From: Streptomyces hawaiiensis
GTDB taxonomy: Bacteria > Actinomycetota > Actinomycetes > Streptomycetales > Streptomycetaceae
Assembly (NCBI RefSeq): GCF_004803895.1
Contig: NZ_CP021978.1
Span: forward strand, 6,882,001-6,946,000
DNA: 64,000 bases
Reading direction: 5' to 3'
A model generated the notes under the pieces. The model saw only the letters and a list, made by a program, of their open reading frames with translations, made no database searches and was not told the origin of the DNA. The position numbers and the translations under genes were made by a program. Shown here in pieces: positions 56,659 to 64,000 of this stretch (its first letter is position 1; every line of letters begins with the position of its first letter).

Positions 56659-57978
56659 TCAGCGGACCGGCGCGTACACCACCCCCAGCTTGTCGAGCTC
56701 GGCGCCCGCGCGACCCGTGAAGCCCACGATCTGCCAGCCGGAGGGGGCCGCGAAGGTCTTCGCGTCGGACGTGGCCGTGCCGGTGGACAGGGTGCGGCCG
56801 CGGTCCGTCGTGAAGACCGCCGAGAACAGGCGTGTACGGCCGTCCTTCTGGCCCCGCGTCAGCTTCACCGAGGTCAGATGCTCACCTGCGGCCAGGGTCA
56901 GGGAGGTCGTGGTGCCTCCCGTGCCGCCGTGGGTGAGGGTCGTGCCGCCGTCGTGGGTGAGGGACACGGCGTCCAGACGGGCGCCGCCGCGCAGCGTGAG
57001 CGTGCGCGGGGACGGGGCCGGCGGCAGGTCGTCGGCGTCGTTGAAGGCCGTGCCGTGCGGGCCGCCGAAGAAGTCGCTCGCCCGCAGCGCGGAGCCGAGC
57101 GTGTAGGAGAAGCCGACGGTGTGCGGGAAGTGGTCGGAGAGGTGCTTGCCGTCGGAGCGCAGGAAGGACACCCAGTCGTTGTGGTAGCGGGTGGCGGTGA
57201 GGTCCACGAGCTCGCTGCCTCGGTAGAGGACCTTGTCCACGACCTCGCAGTCGTCGGTCGGCGCCGCCGCGTCGCAGACCAGCGCGTCGCTGCCCTGGGC
57301 CGGGGGCGTGCCACCCTTCACCAACTTCACCCACGCGTCCGTCAGGCCGTTCTCCGACAGCAGGGTGCGGATGTTGTCGCCGGTGCGCGTGTACCGGGTG
57401 TTCGTGTCGCCCATGACGATGACCGCGTTGCCGGACGAGTTCGCCCGGATGAAGTCGGAGAGCTGCTCGACGTTGGCGCGACGGGCGGCCAGCGCGTCGT
57501 CGGTGGCGTCGGCGTTGGTGTGCACGTTGTACAGGTCGACGTAGGTGCCCTCGGCCAGTCTGACCCGCGCGAGCGTGAAGCCCTTCGGGGTCAGGCAGTT
57601 GGTGCCGGTGCAGTCGTTCCACTTCACCCGCTGGAAGTCCTCGAAGGCGTGGTCGGAGAGGGTGTTGAGGCCGTCACCGAAGGCCGCGCCGCCACTGGTC
57701 GCCGTGCGGTACGGGTGCTTGTCGTTGGCGTACAGGGACGCGTGGTAGTTGAAGTCCTCCTGCACGTTCACGATGTCGTACGGCCCGAGCCGCTGCCCTA
57801 TCAGCGGGGTGTTGGCCTCGGGGTCGCTGTCGCCGAGGCCGAGCGGGAGGCCCGCGATGTTGTACGTCAGCACGTCGAAGGAGCCGGAGTCCGCCGCGGT
57901 GGCGGTCGGCGCGCCCGTGGTGGCGAGGCCGGTCACGGCCAGTACGGCGGCGGTGAGGGCGCCGGTGAGTCGTCTCAT
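56659..57978 (-). CDS. Secreted endonuclease/exonuclease/phosphatase-fold enzyme with jacalin-like domain
   Basis: This 439-residue protein has a Sec signal (MRRLTGALTAAVLAVTGLAT...). Residues about 35-290 form a sphingomyelinase-C/DNase-I-like phosphodiesterase: FDVLTYNIAGLP (metal Asn), IVNVQEDF (metal Glu), VDLYNVHTNAD, VIVMGDTNTRY (Asp/Asn) and LSDHFPHTVGF (catalytic Asp-His). The C-terminal about 130 residues (TLTLRGGARLDAVSLTH... WQIVGFTGRAGAELDKLGVVY) match a jacalin-type lectin domain, which may target glycans. Lipid phosphodiester cleavage is likely; the exact lipid is not known. The start at 57978 is the signal-peptide Met. Confidence 0.88.
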   Translation of the reverse strand: MRRLTGALTAAVLAVTGLATTGAPTATAADSGSFDVLTYNIAGLPLGLGDSDPEANTPLIGQRLGPYDIVNVQEDFNYHASLYANDKHPYRTATSGGAAFGDGLNTLSDHAFEDFQRVKWNDCTGTNCLTPKGFTLARVRLAEGTYVDLYNVHTNADATDDALAARRANVEQLSDFIRANSSGNAVIVMGDTNTRYTRTGDNIRTLLSENGLTDAWVKLVKGGTPPAQGSDALVCDAAAPTDDCEVVDKVLYRGSELVDLTATRYHNDWVSFLRSDGKHLSDHFPHTVGFSYTLGSALRASDFFGGPHGTAFNDADDLPPAPSPRTLTLRGGARLDAVSLTHDGGTTLTHGGTGGTTTSLTLAAGEHLTSVKLTRGQKDGRTRLFSAVFTTDRGRTLSTGTATSDAKTFAAPSGWQIVGFTGRAGAELDKLGVVYAPVR

Positions 57979-58096
57979 GGGGTCCTGTCTCAGGTCGGGG
58001 AGAGCCCAGCGGGGGGAGAGATGAGCAGTGCTCAGGTTCGAGGGCAACCGTTGTGGTACGCAAGAGGAGTTGGGGAAACAGTGGGGGACGAGTGCG

Positions 58097-58879
58097 TCAC
58101 CGGTGACGCAGGAGCTGAAGATCCGTGCCCCAGGCGTCCAGGACCTCGTCGTGACCGGCGCGGCGCGCCGCTTCCTCGATCCCGGCGAAGAGGGCGCGCT
58201 GGGTGGGCGGGTCGCCGTCGGCCAGGATGCGCCGCAGGGCGGGCAGCAGCCGGTTCGCGTCCCACCGGGGCTCGCCCAGCGGCTGCCGCTCCAGCTCCCA
58301 CCGCAGGTACTTGTTGTAGGGCCGGACGCGGCGGTGCAGCGCGAAGAGCACCTCCAAGGCGTACGGGACGGTCTCGGCGGCGTCCAGATGGCCCATGCCG
58401 GGACGGTCGTCGCGGTAGCTCTTCAGGGAGCGGTAGGTCTGGTTGACGTAGGCGTCGAGCCAGCCGGCGGCGGCGTCCCGGGCCTCGTCGGCGCCGAGTG
58501 TCCGCTTCTCGTCCAGGATCCGGGCGACGGTCCCGTCGAGCCGGTCGAACAGCACCTCGGCGTGGACGTAGGAGTACCGCGCGAAGCCGTCCGGGCGGCC
58601 GGGCATGCCGCGGGTGCGGAACTGCGCGAGGGTGATGACGACGAGGTCGAGGTGGGCCGAGCGGAAGCGGTCCAGCGCGGCGAGGACGGGGACGCTCTCG
58701 TCGCGCACGACGACGTGCAGGTCGTAGTCGGAGTGGACCGTCGGCATGCCGGCGTGGACCCGGGAGCCGCTGAGGACGAGCCCGACGACACCGGGGTCGG
58801 CCCTCGCCCGTGAGGTGAAGGCCCGCAGCGTCTCCTCGGGGGTCCGGCCGGGGACGGGGGCGTAGTGGTCGCGCACCAT
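58097..58879 (-). CDS. Nucleotidyltransferase-domain protein
   Basis: This 260-residue protein has the polymerase-beta-type motif VLSGSRVHAG...SDYDLHVVV (GS followed by DxD) near residues 36-57. A helical C-terminal part follows. It could be an aminoglycoside-type nucleotidyltransferase or a stand-alone MNT-like protein; no HEPN partner is adjacent. GGAGAG precedes the ATG at 58879. Confidence 0.82.
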   Translation of the reverse strand: MVRDHYAPVPGRTPEETLRAFTSRARADPGVVGLVLSGSRVHAGMPTVHSDYDLHVVVRDESVPVLAALDRFRSAHLDLVVITLAQFRTRGMPGRPDGFARYSYVHAEVLFDRLDGTVARILDEKRTLGADEARDAAAGWLDAYVNQTYRSLKSYRDDRPGMGHLDAAETVPYALEVLFALHRRVRPYNKYLRWELERQPLGEPRWDANRLLPALRRILADGDPPTQRALFAGIEEAARRAGHDEVLDAWGTDLQLLRHR

Positions 58880-59082
58880 GGTGATCTCTCCATGCGGAAA
58901 CGTCCGCGGCTCGCGCGCTGGCGGCGGCCGCGGTTACGGATCGGTTCGCTTCTGCGGCGCCGGGGAGCGCCGCCGGAGAGATCACTTCACGGTGCCGAGG
59001 CTACCCGTTCAGGCTTGTGGGTTCAGCCCGTTGGGCAGACCTGTGCACGCCATAAGGTTTCCGGGGACGCGGGGGAGGCGGC

Positions 59083-60372
59083 ATGACGCACGGGTCGGCG
59101 CGGCGCGAGGACGGGACCGGCAGCCCGGCGGAGGCCACCGACGACGGCTTACACGGTGCGCGTCCGCTGTGGCGGCAGCGCGACTTCGGGATCTTCTGGG
59201 CCGCCCAGACCCTCTCCGTGCTCGGCGACTCCTTCGCGCTGATCGCCCTGCCCCTGCTGGTGCTGGAGGCCACGGGGTCGGTCGCGCGGATGGGCCTGCT
59301 GACGGCGGTGGGCGGGGCGGCGGCGGTCGTGGCGGCGGTGTTCGCCGGGGCGGTCGTGGACCGGGTGGACCGGCGCCGGCTGCTCATCGTCTGTGACCTG
59401 GTGCGCATGGGGCTGTACGGGGTGATCCCGCTGGTGTGGCTGTTCGGCCCGCAGATCTGGCTGCTGTACGTGGTGCTGCCGCTGTGCGAGGCCGTCGGCA
59501 TGCTGTTCGCGGTCGGCTACGTCACGGTCGTGCGCGGCCTCGTCGGCACCGAGCGGCTCACCGAGGCCAACGGGCGGCTCAACGCCACCGCCGCCGCGGC
59601 GGGTGTCCTCGGACCGCTGTGCGCGGGGCTGGTCGCCGCGTGGTCCGGCCCGGCCGCGGCCGTCGGCGTGGACGCGGTCAGTTTCGGGGTGTCGGCTATG
59701 TGCCTGTTCTTCGTACGGATTCGCACACGCGCTCCGGACGAACAGCCGGGCAAGCGCACCGGACTGTGGCACGACCTCCGCGCCGGCATCGCCTTCCTCT
59801 ACGGCCACCCCGTGCTGCGCTCGCTCACCGCCCTGCTGTTCGTCTTCAGCTTCCTCACCCTCGGCATCTACGACCTGGTCATCTACCACCTCAAGCACGA
59901 CCTCGGGCACGACGACGGCACCGTCGGCACGGTCATGGCGGCCGGCGCACTCGGTACCGTCACCGGCGCCCTGCTCGTGGCCAGGATCCGCCGCCGCGTC
60001 GGCTTCGGGCCGACGTGGACCGGCTCGGTCGCGGGCTGCGGTCTGGCGTTCGCCGGTCTCGGCTGGGCCCGTGACGTGCCGGTCGTCGCGGCCCTGAGCG
60101 CCGCCTTCCTCGCCTGTGCCGCCATGGGAGGCACCTGCTCGTTGTCGCTCCGCCAGGAGGTGACCCCGGAACACCTCCTGGGCCGGGTCACCTCCGCCTT
60201 CTGGACCCTGCACTACGCGGCGGCACCGATCGGCGCCGCCGTGCTGACGTGGGCCGCGGAGGAACAGGGCACGGCACCGGTCGCCCTGGTCGCCGGAGCG
60301 ACCTGCGTCCTGCTCGCCGTGACCGCCCTGTTCACCCCGATCCGCGGCGCGGGCCGGACCGTCAGCCGTTGA
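59083..60372 (+). CDS. MFS transporter (MDR-type, MFS_3)
   Basis: This 429-residue membrane protein has about 12 hydrophobic segments, an N-terminal FGIFWAAQTLSVLGDSFALIALPLLVLEATGS motif and AGAVVDRVDRRRLLIVCD, the loop-2/3 signature of the MFS_3/enterobactin-exporter-like group. The substrate is unknown; proton-driven efflux is likely. GGAGGCGGC precedes the ATG. It converges with the ABC-2 operon with an 11-base overlap of the 3' ends. Confidence 0.88.
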   Translation: MTHGSARREDGTGSPAEATDDGLHGARPLWRQRDFGIFWAAQTLSVLGDSFALIALPLLVLEATGSVARMGLLTAVGGAAAVVAAVFAGAVVDRVDRRRLLIVCDLVRMGLYGVIPLVWLFGPQIWLLYVVLPLCEAVGMLFAVGYVTVVRGLVGTERLTEANGRLNATAAAAGVLGPLCAGLVAAWSGPAAAVGVDAVSFGVSAMCLFFVRIRTRAPDEQPGKRTGLWHDLRAGIAFLYGHPVLRSLTALLFVFSFLTLGIYDLVIYHLKHDLGHDDGTVGTVMAAGALGTVTGALLVARIRRRVGFGPTWTGSVAGCGLAFAGLGWARDVPVVAALSAAFLACAAMGGTCSLSLRQEVTPEHLLGRVTSAFWTLHYAAAPIGAAVLTWAAEEQGTAPVALVAGATCVLLAVTALFTPIRGAGRTVSR

Positions 60373-61168
60373 CCCCGCTGTAGTGCCGCAGGCTCCACTT
60401 CCACAGCACCCGCGCCGCCAGATACGCCACCAGCCCGAGCAGCGGTGAGGCCGCCGCGAGCCAGTACGGGACTCCTGTCGTGTGGCCGTGGCCCGTCAGG
60501 ACCGCCGCCGGGAAGTAGGCGACGAACGCGAGCGGGAGGCCGTAGGTGAGGAAACCGCCCACCGCCTTGGGCAGGACGTTCAGCGGGTAACTGCCGAACG
60601 TGCCGAGGAGTTCCTCCAGCCAGCGGCCCCACATGTCGGCGGCCGGGAAGCGCAGGGAGGCGCTCGCCACGACCGTGAACAGGGCCGCCTCCAGCAGCAT
60701 GCCGCCGAGTACGGCCGCGACGAGGTAGGTGACGCGGCCCGTCGTCCAGTCCAGGTCGCTGCGGGAGAGCGCGCCCACCATCAGCCCCGCCGCCACCGTC
60801 AGGTCACCGATGGCGTTGGTCGGGAAGAACGCCAGCTGGATCTGTCGGTGGACCGGCATCGGGCGCATCAGATAGATGTCGATGCGGCCTTCCTGAATCT
60901 GCCGGCCGGCCCAGTGCATACGCCCCAGGAACAGCACGAACAGCCCGTGCGCCAGCATCCGCGTCGCCGGGATCAGCAGCACGTCGGAGCTGTCCCAGCC
61001 GCCCATCCCGGCGAACCGCGACAGCAGCACCGTCGCGAACACGATCACCGACACCTGCCAGATCGCCCCGATCGCGATCATCAGCAGGAACTCCGTGCGG
61101 TACTCCATCTGTGCCCGGAAGTTGAGCGCCGTCACGCGCCACACGATCCGCAGAGCCTTCAGCGACAT
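60362..61168 (-). CDS. ABC-2-type permease (DUF990-like), subunit 2
   Basis: This 268-residue membrane protein has six hydrophobic segments and the motif GRIDIYLMRPMPVHRQIQLAFF, typical of ABC2_membrane_6 exporters. It follows the sister permease with only one base between stop and start. The two permeases and the ATPase form one exporter of unknown substrate. Confidence 0.88.
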   Translation of the reverse strand: MSLKALRIVWRVTALNFRAQMEYRTEFLLMIAIGAIWQVSVIVFATVLLSRFAGMGGWDSSDVLLIPATRMLAHGLFVLFLGRMHWAGRQIQEGRIDIYLMRPMPVHRQIQLAFFPTNAIGDLTVAAGLMVGALSRSDLDWTTGRVTYLVAAVLGGMLLEAALFTVVASASLRFPAADMWGRWLEELLGTFGSYPLNVLPKAVGGFLTYGLPLAFVAYFPAAVLTGHGHTTGVPYWLAAASPLLGLVAYLAARVLWKWSLRHYSGVNG

Positions 61169-61169
61169 C

Positions 61170-61973
61170 TCAGCCTCCCTGCGAGATCACGCGCCGGGCG
61201 GCCCGCCGCCACAGCAACCGGGTGAACAGCGCCAGCGCCACGACCCACGCGGCCTGCACGGAGAGCTGGAACGCCGCGTCCGACAGGGGAATCCGCCCCA
61301 CGTACAGCGACAGCGGCACGCTCAGCGTGGCCTGGAAGGGAAGGAACGCGCTCATCGTCACGAACCAGTCCGGGAAGAACCACAGCGGCGCGTACACACC
61401 CGACAGCAGGTTCTGCGCGAACAGCAGGATCAGCATGGCCGCGGTGTTGCGGACCGTCCAGAAGCACAACTGGTCGAGCACGAGCATGACGTAGTACAGG
61501 ACCCACTGCCCCAGCAGCATGCTGAGCAGGAACACCCCCGCCACGCCGGCCGATCCTGGTGGTTCGACGACCCCCGCGGCCAGGCAGATCACGTACCCGG
61601 TCAGCGCCCACGCCAGCCCGTAGAGCTGCTCCCCGGCGGCCCGCAGGGCGTAGTAGCGCTGCGGCGGCAGCGGCCGCAGGTACCAGTAGACGATGGTGCC
61701 GAAGTGCATGTGCTGCAGGACCGTGTCCCGGCCCGCGTACTGGTCCAGTTCCCGCAGCCGGGACGCCAGGACGGCCAGTACGGCGTACGTGACCGCCTGG
61801 TCGCGGCTCAGCCCCGCGGTGGTGCCCGACTGCCCGTACAGGCCCCTCCACAGCGACCAGACCAGCACCACCTGCACGGCCAGCCGGAGGGCGACGGCGG
61901 TCATCCGGGGCGGTGCGTTCAGCTCGCCGAGCGGGGTGACCCGGGCGGCGCGCCAGGCATGGAGCACGGCCAC
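61170..61973 (-). CDS. ABC-2-type permease (DUF990-like), subunit 1
   Basis: This 267-residue permease starts at a GTG one base after the ATPase stop. It has about six membrane segments and the paralogous motif HFGTIVYWYLRPLPPQRYYAL. It pairs with subunit 2. Confidence 0.88.
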   Translation of the reverse strand: MAVLHAWRAARVTPLGELNAPPRMTAVALRLAVQVVLVWSLWRGLYGQSGTTAGLSRDQAVTYAVLAVLASRLRELDQYAGRDTVLQHMHFGTIVYWYLRPLPPQRYYALRAAGEQLYGLAWALTGYVICLAAGVVEPPGSAGVAGVFLLSMLLGQWVLYYVMLVLDQLCFWTVRNTAAMLILLFAQNLLSGVYAPLWFFPDWFVTMSAFLPFQATLSVPLSLYVGRIPLSDAAFQLSVQAAWVVALALFTRLLWRRAARRVISQGG

Positions 61974-61974
61974 G

Positions 61975-62979
61975 TCAGACCTCCCCGGCGTGCGCGTAGG
62001 CGGCCCGCATCACGTCCTCGAGGTCCGCCTCGTCCAGGGCGATGTCCGTCACCTCGAACCGCTCGATCACCGCCTTCAGCGCCTGGTGGACCGTGGGCGC
62101 GGCGTCCCCGTCGGGGCCGAAGACGACCTGCGCGCCGGTGTGCCGCAGCAGGGCGGTGCCCGGCGGCGGCACGACCTCGGCGTGCGGATCGGCCAGCGTG
62201 GCCCGCACCTGCCAGGTGGAGCCGAACTCGCGGCGGATCTCGTCGAGCGTGCCGTCCAGCATCAGCCGGCCGTGGTTGACCAGCACGACCCGCTCGGCGA
62301 GCCGCTCGACCTCCGTCATGTCGTGCGTGGTCAGCAGCACCGTACGGCCACGCTGCTCCACCTGGTGCCGCAGGAACTCCCGCACCTGCTCCTTCACCAC
62401 CACGTCCATGCCGATGGTCGGCTCGTCGAGGAACACCACCGGCGGGTCGTGCAGCAGTGCGGCGGCCAGATCGCTGCGCACCCGCTGGCCGAGCGAGAGG
62501 TGGCGGACGCGGGTGTCCCAGAACGACGACAGCTCCAGGATGTCGTCGAACTCCTTCAGCCGGGCGGCGTGTTCGGCCTTCGGCACCTCGTAGATGTCCC
62601 GCAGGATCGCGAACGACTCGCGCACCGGCAGGTCCCACCACAACTGGGTGCGCTGCCCGAACACGGCCCCGATGTTGCGGGCGTTGCGCTCCCGCTCCCG
62701 GTACGGCACCACGCCCGCGACCCGGGCCTCGCCGGACGTGGGCGTGAGGATGCCGGTGAGGATCTTGATGGTGGTGGACTTGCCGGCGCCGTTCGGCCCG
62801 AGCAGGGCGAGGAGTTCGCCCGCCGCCACGTCGAAGGTGATGTCGGAGACGGCGTGCTTGGCCACCCGCTCGGGGTTGACCAGGGACCGGACGGCGCCCG
62901 CGAAGCCGGGGCGGCGGACGGTGGTGTGGAAGGTACGGGACAGTCCGCGAACCTCGATGGCGACACTCAACTGGTCCAC
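61975..62979 (-). CDS. ABC-2 exporter ATPase
   Basis: This 334-residue cytoplasmic ATPase has Walker A LLGPNGAGKSTTIKIL, a signature HLSLGQRVRSDLAAALL (SLGQR in place of SGGQ, common in this DUF990-linked group), Walker B VVFLDEPTIGMD and the switch LLTTHDMTEVERLAE. The about 100-residue C-terminal extension resembles that of NatA/DrrA proteins. The GTG at 62979 is the best start, but a TTG at 62982 and later starts are possible. Confidence 0.88.
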   Translation of the reverse strand: MDQLSVAIEVRGLSRTFHTTVRRPGFAGAVRSLVNPERVAKHAVSDITFDVAAGELLALLGPNGAGKSTTIKILTGILTPTSGEARVAGVVPYRERERNARNIGAVFGQRTQLWWDLPVRESFAILRDIYEVPKAEHAARLKEFDDILELSSFWDTRVRHLSLGQRVRSDLAAALLHDPPVVFLDEPTIGMDVVVKEQVREFLRHQVEQRGRTVLLTTHDMTEVERLAERVVLVNHGRLMLDGTLDEIRREFGSTWQVRATLADPHAEVVPPPGTALLRHTGAQVVFGPDGDAAPTVHQALKAVIERFEVTDIALDEADLEDVMRAAYAHAGEV

Positions 62980-63005
62980 CAACTTTCTTGCGGTTGAACG
63001 CAGTT

Positions 63006-63038
63006 GCGGCCGGTCGGCTGCGAGAGCCGACCGGCCGC
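63006..63038 (-). terminator. 14-bp perfect hairpin between beta-galactosidase and ABC operon
   Basis: GCGGCCGGTCGGCT (63006-63019) and AGCCGACCGGCCGC (63025-63038) form a perfect stem with a 5-base loop. It lies 60 bases past the beta-galactosidase stop and just upstream of the ABC ATPase. Confidence 0.75.
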
Positions 63039-63069
63039 GGATGACGCACCGACACTGTCAAAATGTCGA

Positions 63070-63095
63070 TCAATGGGTCAATCGATTAATCGAGT
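63070..63095. promoter_or_regulatory. AT-rich repeated motif (GATCAATGG/GTCAATCGA/TTAATCG)
   Basis: Three related 8-9-base units, the last forming the perfect palindrome CGATTAATCG, lie in an AT-rich pocket just after the beta-galactosidase stop and upstream of the ABC operon. It may be an operator or UP-like promoter element of that operon. Confidence 0.4.
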
Positions 63096-63097
63096 TC

Positions 63098-64000
63098 TTA
63101 CCTGGTGGTCGAGATGACGAACGAGAACTCCGCCGGCTCCGCCTTCAGGAAGTACCGCGGCAGCGGACCCGGGCCGCAGGACTGCGAGCCGATGCCGTGC
63201 AGACCGTGGTCGAGGTTGACCCACACCGTGTCGCCGGCCGTGAGGTCGCTGCGGTGCCGGGCCGCGTCGAGCTGCTCGGTCGTCCAGCGCCGCGCCGTGA
63301 ACCAGAACTCCGGGTCGCCCTCGATCCTGAGACCGCCGAGCTCCACCCACCGCACGTCGGCGCGGGCGCCGTTCTCCTGCGGACGGACGTACGGCGTTTG
63401 CAGCCCGTCCACCGTCGACTGCCAGCGGCCCACCATGGACGCCGTGCCGGTGTCCGGGTACGCCTCGCCGGGACCGCCGCCGAACCACTCCACCCGGTCC
63501 GCCTCCGGCAGCCCGAAGCGCACACCGAGCCGGGGCAACGGTACCGTCCAGTCGCCCTCCGGCATCACGGACACGGTCAGCCTCAGCCGCTCGCCGTCGG
63601 ACGTCCAGCGGTACACCGTGTCCAGGCCCACCTCGCGGGCGGCGGGCGCCACCCGGGTGTGGACCGTCAGCGCGTCGTCGCCGGCCTCGACCGAGACCAG
63701 GCGGTGCCGCATGCGGTGCAGGCCGAGCGTGCGCCAGAGCATCCCGTAGCGGGTGTCGGTCTGCCACTCGGCGCCGTCGTCGTTGTCGGTCGGCGCCCGC
63801 CACACGTCCAGCCGCGGCGCGGCGGTGACCTCCACCCCGTCGATCGAGAGCAGCGCACCGGTGCGGGCGTCGAACCGGGCCGGGCCGAGCGCGATCCGGC
63901 CGTCGTCGAGCACGGGCCGGTCGGTCGCGGGGAAGGACGGCAGCGGCCGCGCCCCCGCGGCGAACTGCCCCCAGGCCACGACGTGGTCCTTCGCGGCCCA
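63098..64000 (-). CDS. GH2 beta-galactosidase, C-terminal part
   Basis: The last 300 codons of a LacZ-type beta-galactosidase lie in the window; the gene continues past the right edge. The visible part is the beta-galactosidase small-chain domain: LSIDGVEVTAAPRLDVWRAPTDNDDG, PRLGVRFGLPEADRVEWFGGGPGEAYPD and YVRPQENGARADVRWVEL are the family's signatures around the active-site entrance. It could complete galactan or galacto-oligosaccharide breakdown started by the GH43 galactanase. A strong hairpin follows the stop. Confidence 0.93.
   Translation of the reverse strand, partial: WAAKDHVVAWGQFAAGARPLPSFPATDRPVLDDGRIALGPARFDARTGALLSIDGVEVTAAPRLDVWRAPTDNDDGAEWQTDTRYGMLWRTLGLHRMRHRLVSVEAGDDALTVHTRVAPAAREVGLDTVYRWTSDGERLRLTVSVMPEGDWTVPLPRLGVRFGLPEADRVEWFGGGPGEAYPDTGTASMVGRWQSTVDGLQTPYVRPQENGARADVRWVELGGLRIEGDPEFWFTARRWTTEQLDAARHRSDLTAGDTVWVNLDHGLHGIGSQSCGPGPLPRYFLKAEPAEFSFVISTTR

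Noticed and set aside
1..64000. tRNA or rRNA genes
   Set aside because: No cloverleaf-like segment with a conserved TTCGANTC arm in the right context and no rRNA signature was noticed by eye; a dedicated scan could not be run.

Overview
The window is about 64 kb of very GC-rich DNA with third-codon-position GC bias, many GTG starts, Tat signal peptides and stop/start overlaps (ATGA, GTGA). Everything fits a Streptomyces chromosome. The left end (cysN-cysD-cysC-cysH-small Cys protein-sulfite reductase) matches the sulfate assimilation cluster known in this genus.

Layout. (1) 1-4607, minus strand: assimilatory sulfate reduction operon. It is preceded by a 27-codon putative leader peptide (4524-4607) with one Cys close to its stop codon, and insulated from the upstream gene by a perfect 13-bp hairpin. 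(2) 4734-15908: a mixed block with a GNAT acetyltransferase, a secreted protein, a GAF regulator, an AidB-like acyl-CoA dehydrogenase, a YihY membrane protein, an NmrA-like/AraC divergent pair, a second AraC regulator preceded by a 10-copy hexamer repeat, a VOC protein, and an Eis-like acetyltransferase carrying a one-base frameshift. (3) 15909-16448: a scar with an orphan IS200/IS605-type end and a decayed RidA gene. (4) 16449-25581: a GH43/ABC sugar importer operon with two LacI regulators and a 2-hydroxyacid dehydrogenase. (5) 26001-35376: a second importer followed by a GH28-like beta-helix protein and two paralogous alginate-lyase-type proteins, then an esterase, a MerR regulator and a third LacI regulator. 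(6) 39103-43497: homocysteine methyltransferase, amino acid permease, kinase-fold and MOSC proteins. (7) 43511-53040: a second polysaccharide block with a beta-strand-repeat surface protein, two GH43 enzymes (arabinan and 1,3-galactan type), a PL4 rhamnogalacturonan lyase, a CE12-type acetylesterase and a DUF2264 protein. (8) 53117-64000: mixed genes, an ABC-2 exporter, and the 3' part of a GH2 beta-galactosidase.

How the genes work together. Blocks 4, 5 and 7 form one large plant-polysaccharide utilisation region, probably for pectin (rhamnogalacturonan I with arabinan and arabinogalactan side chains), xylan-type material and an unidentified uronic-acid polymer. The secreted lyases, esterase and GH43 enzymes would release oligosaccharides, the two ABC importers (no ATPase gene is present, so a shared ATPase elsewhere is implied) would take them up, and intracellular enzymes would finish the breakdown. 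Palindromes with an AACCGGTT core lie in the control regions of the second importer operon and of LacI-3 (the identical 12-mer GCAACCGGTTCC occurs in both), and a relative lies before the first importer. This suggests a shared or overlapping LacI-family regulon. Palindromes with AAGCGCTT-like and AATCGATT cores mark other promoters.

Most functional calls come from recognising motifs and family architecture by eye. Substrates of the carbohydrate-active enzymes and regulator-operator pairings are inference.
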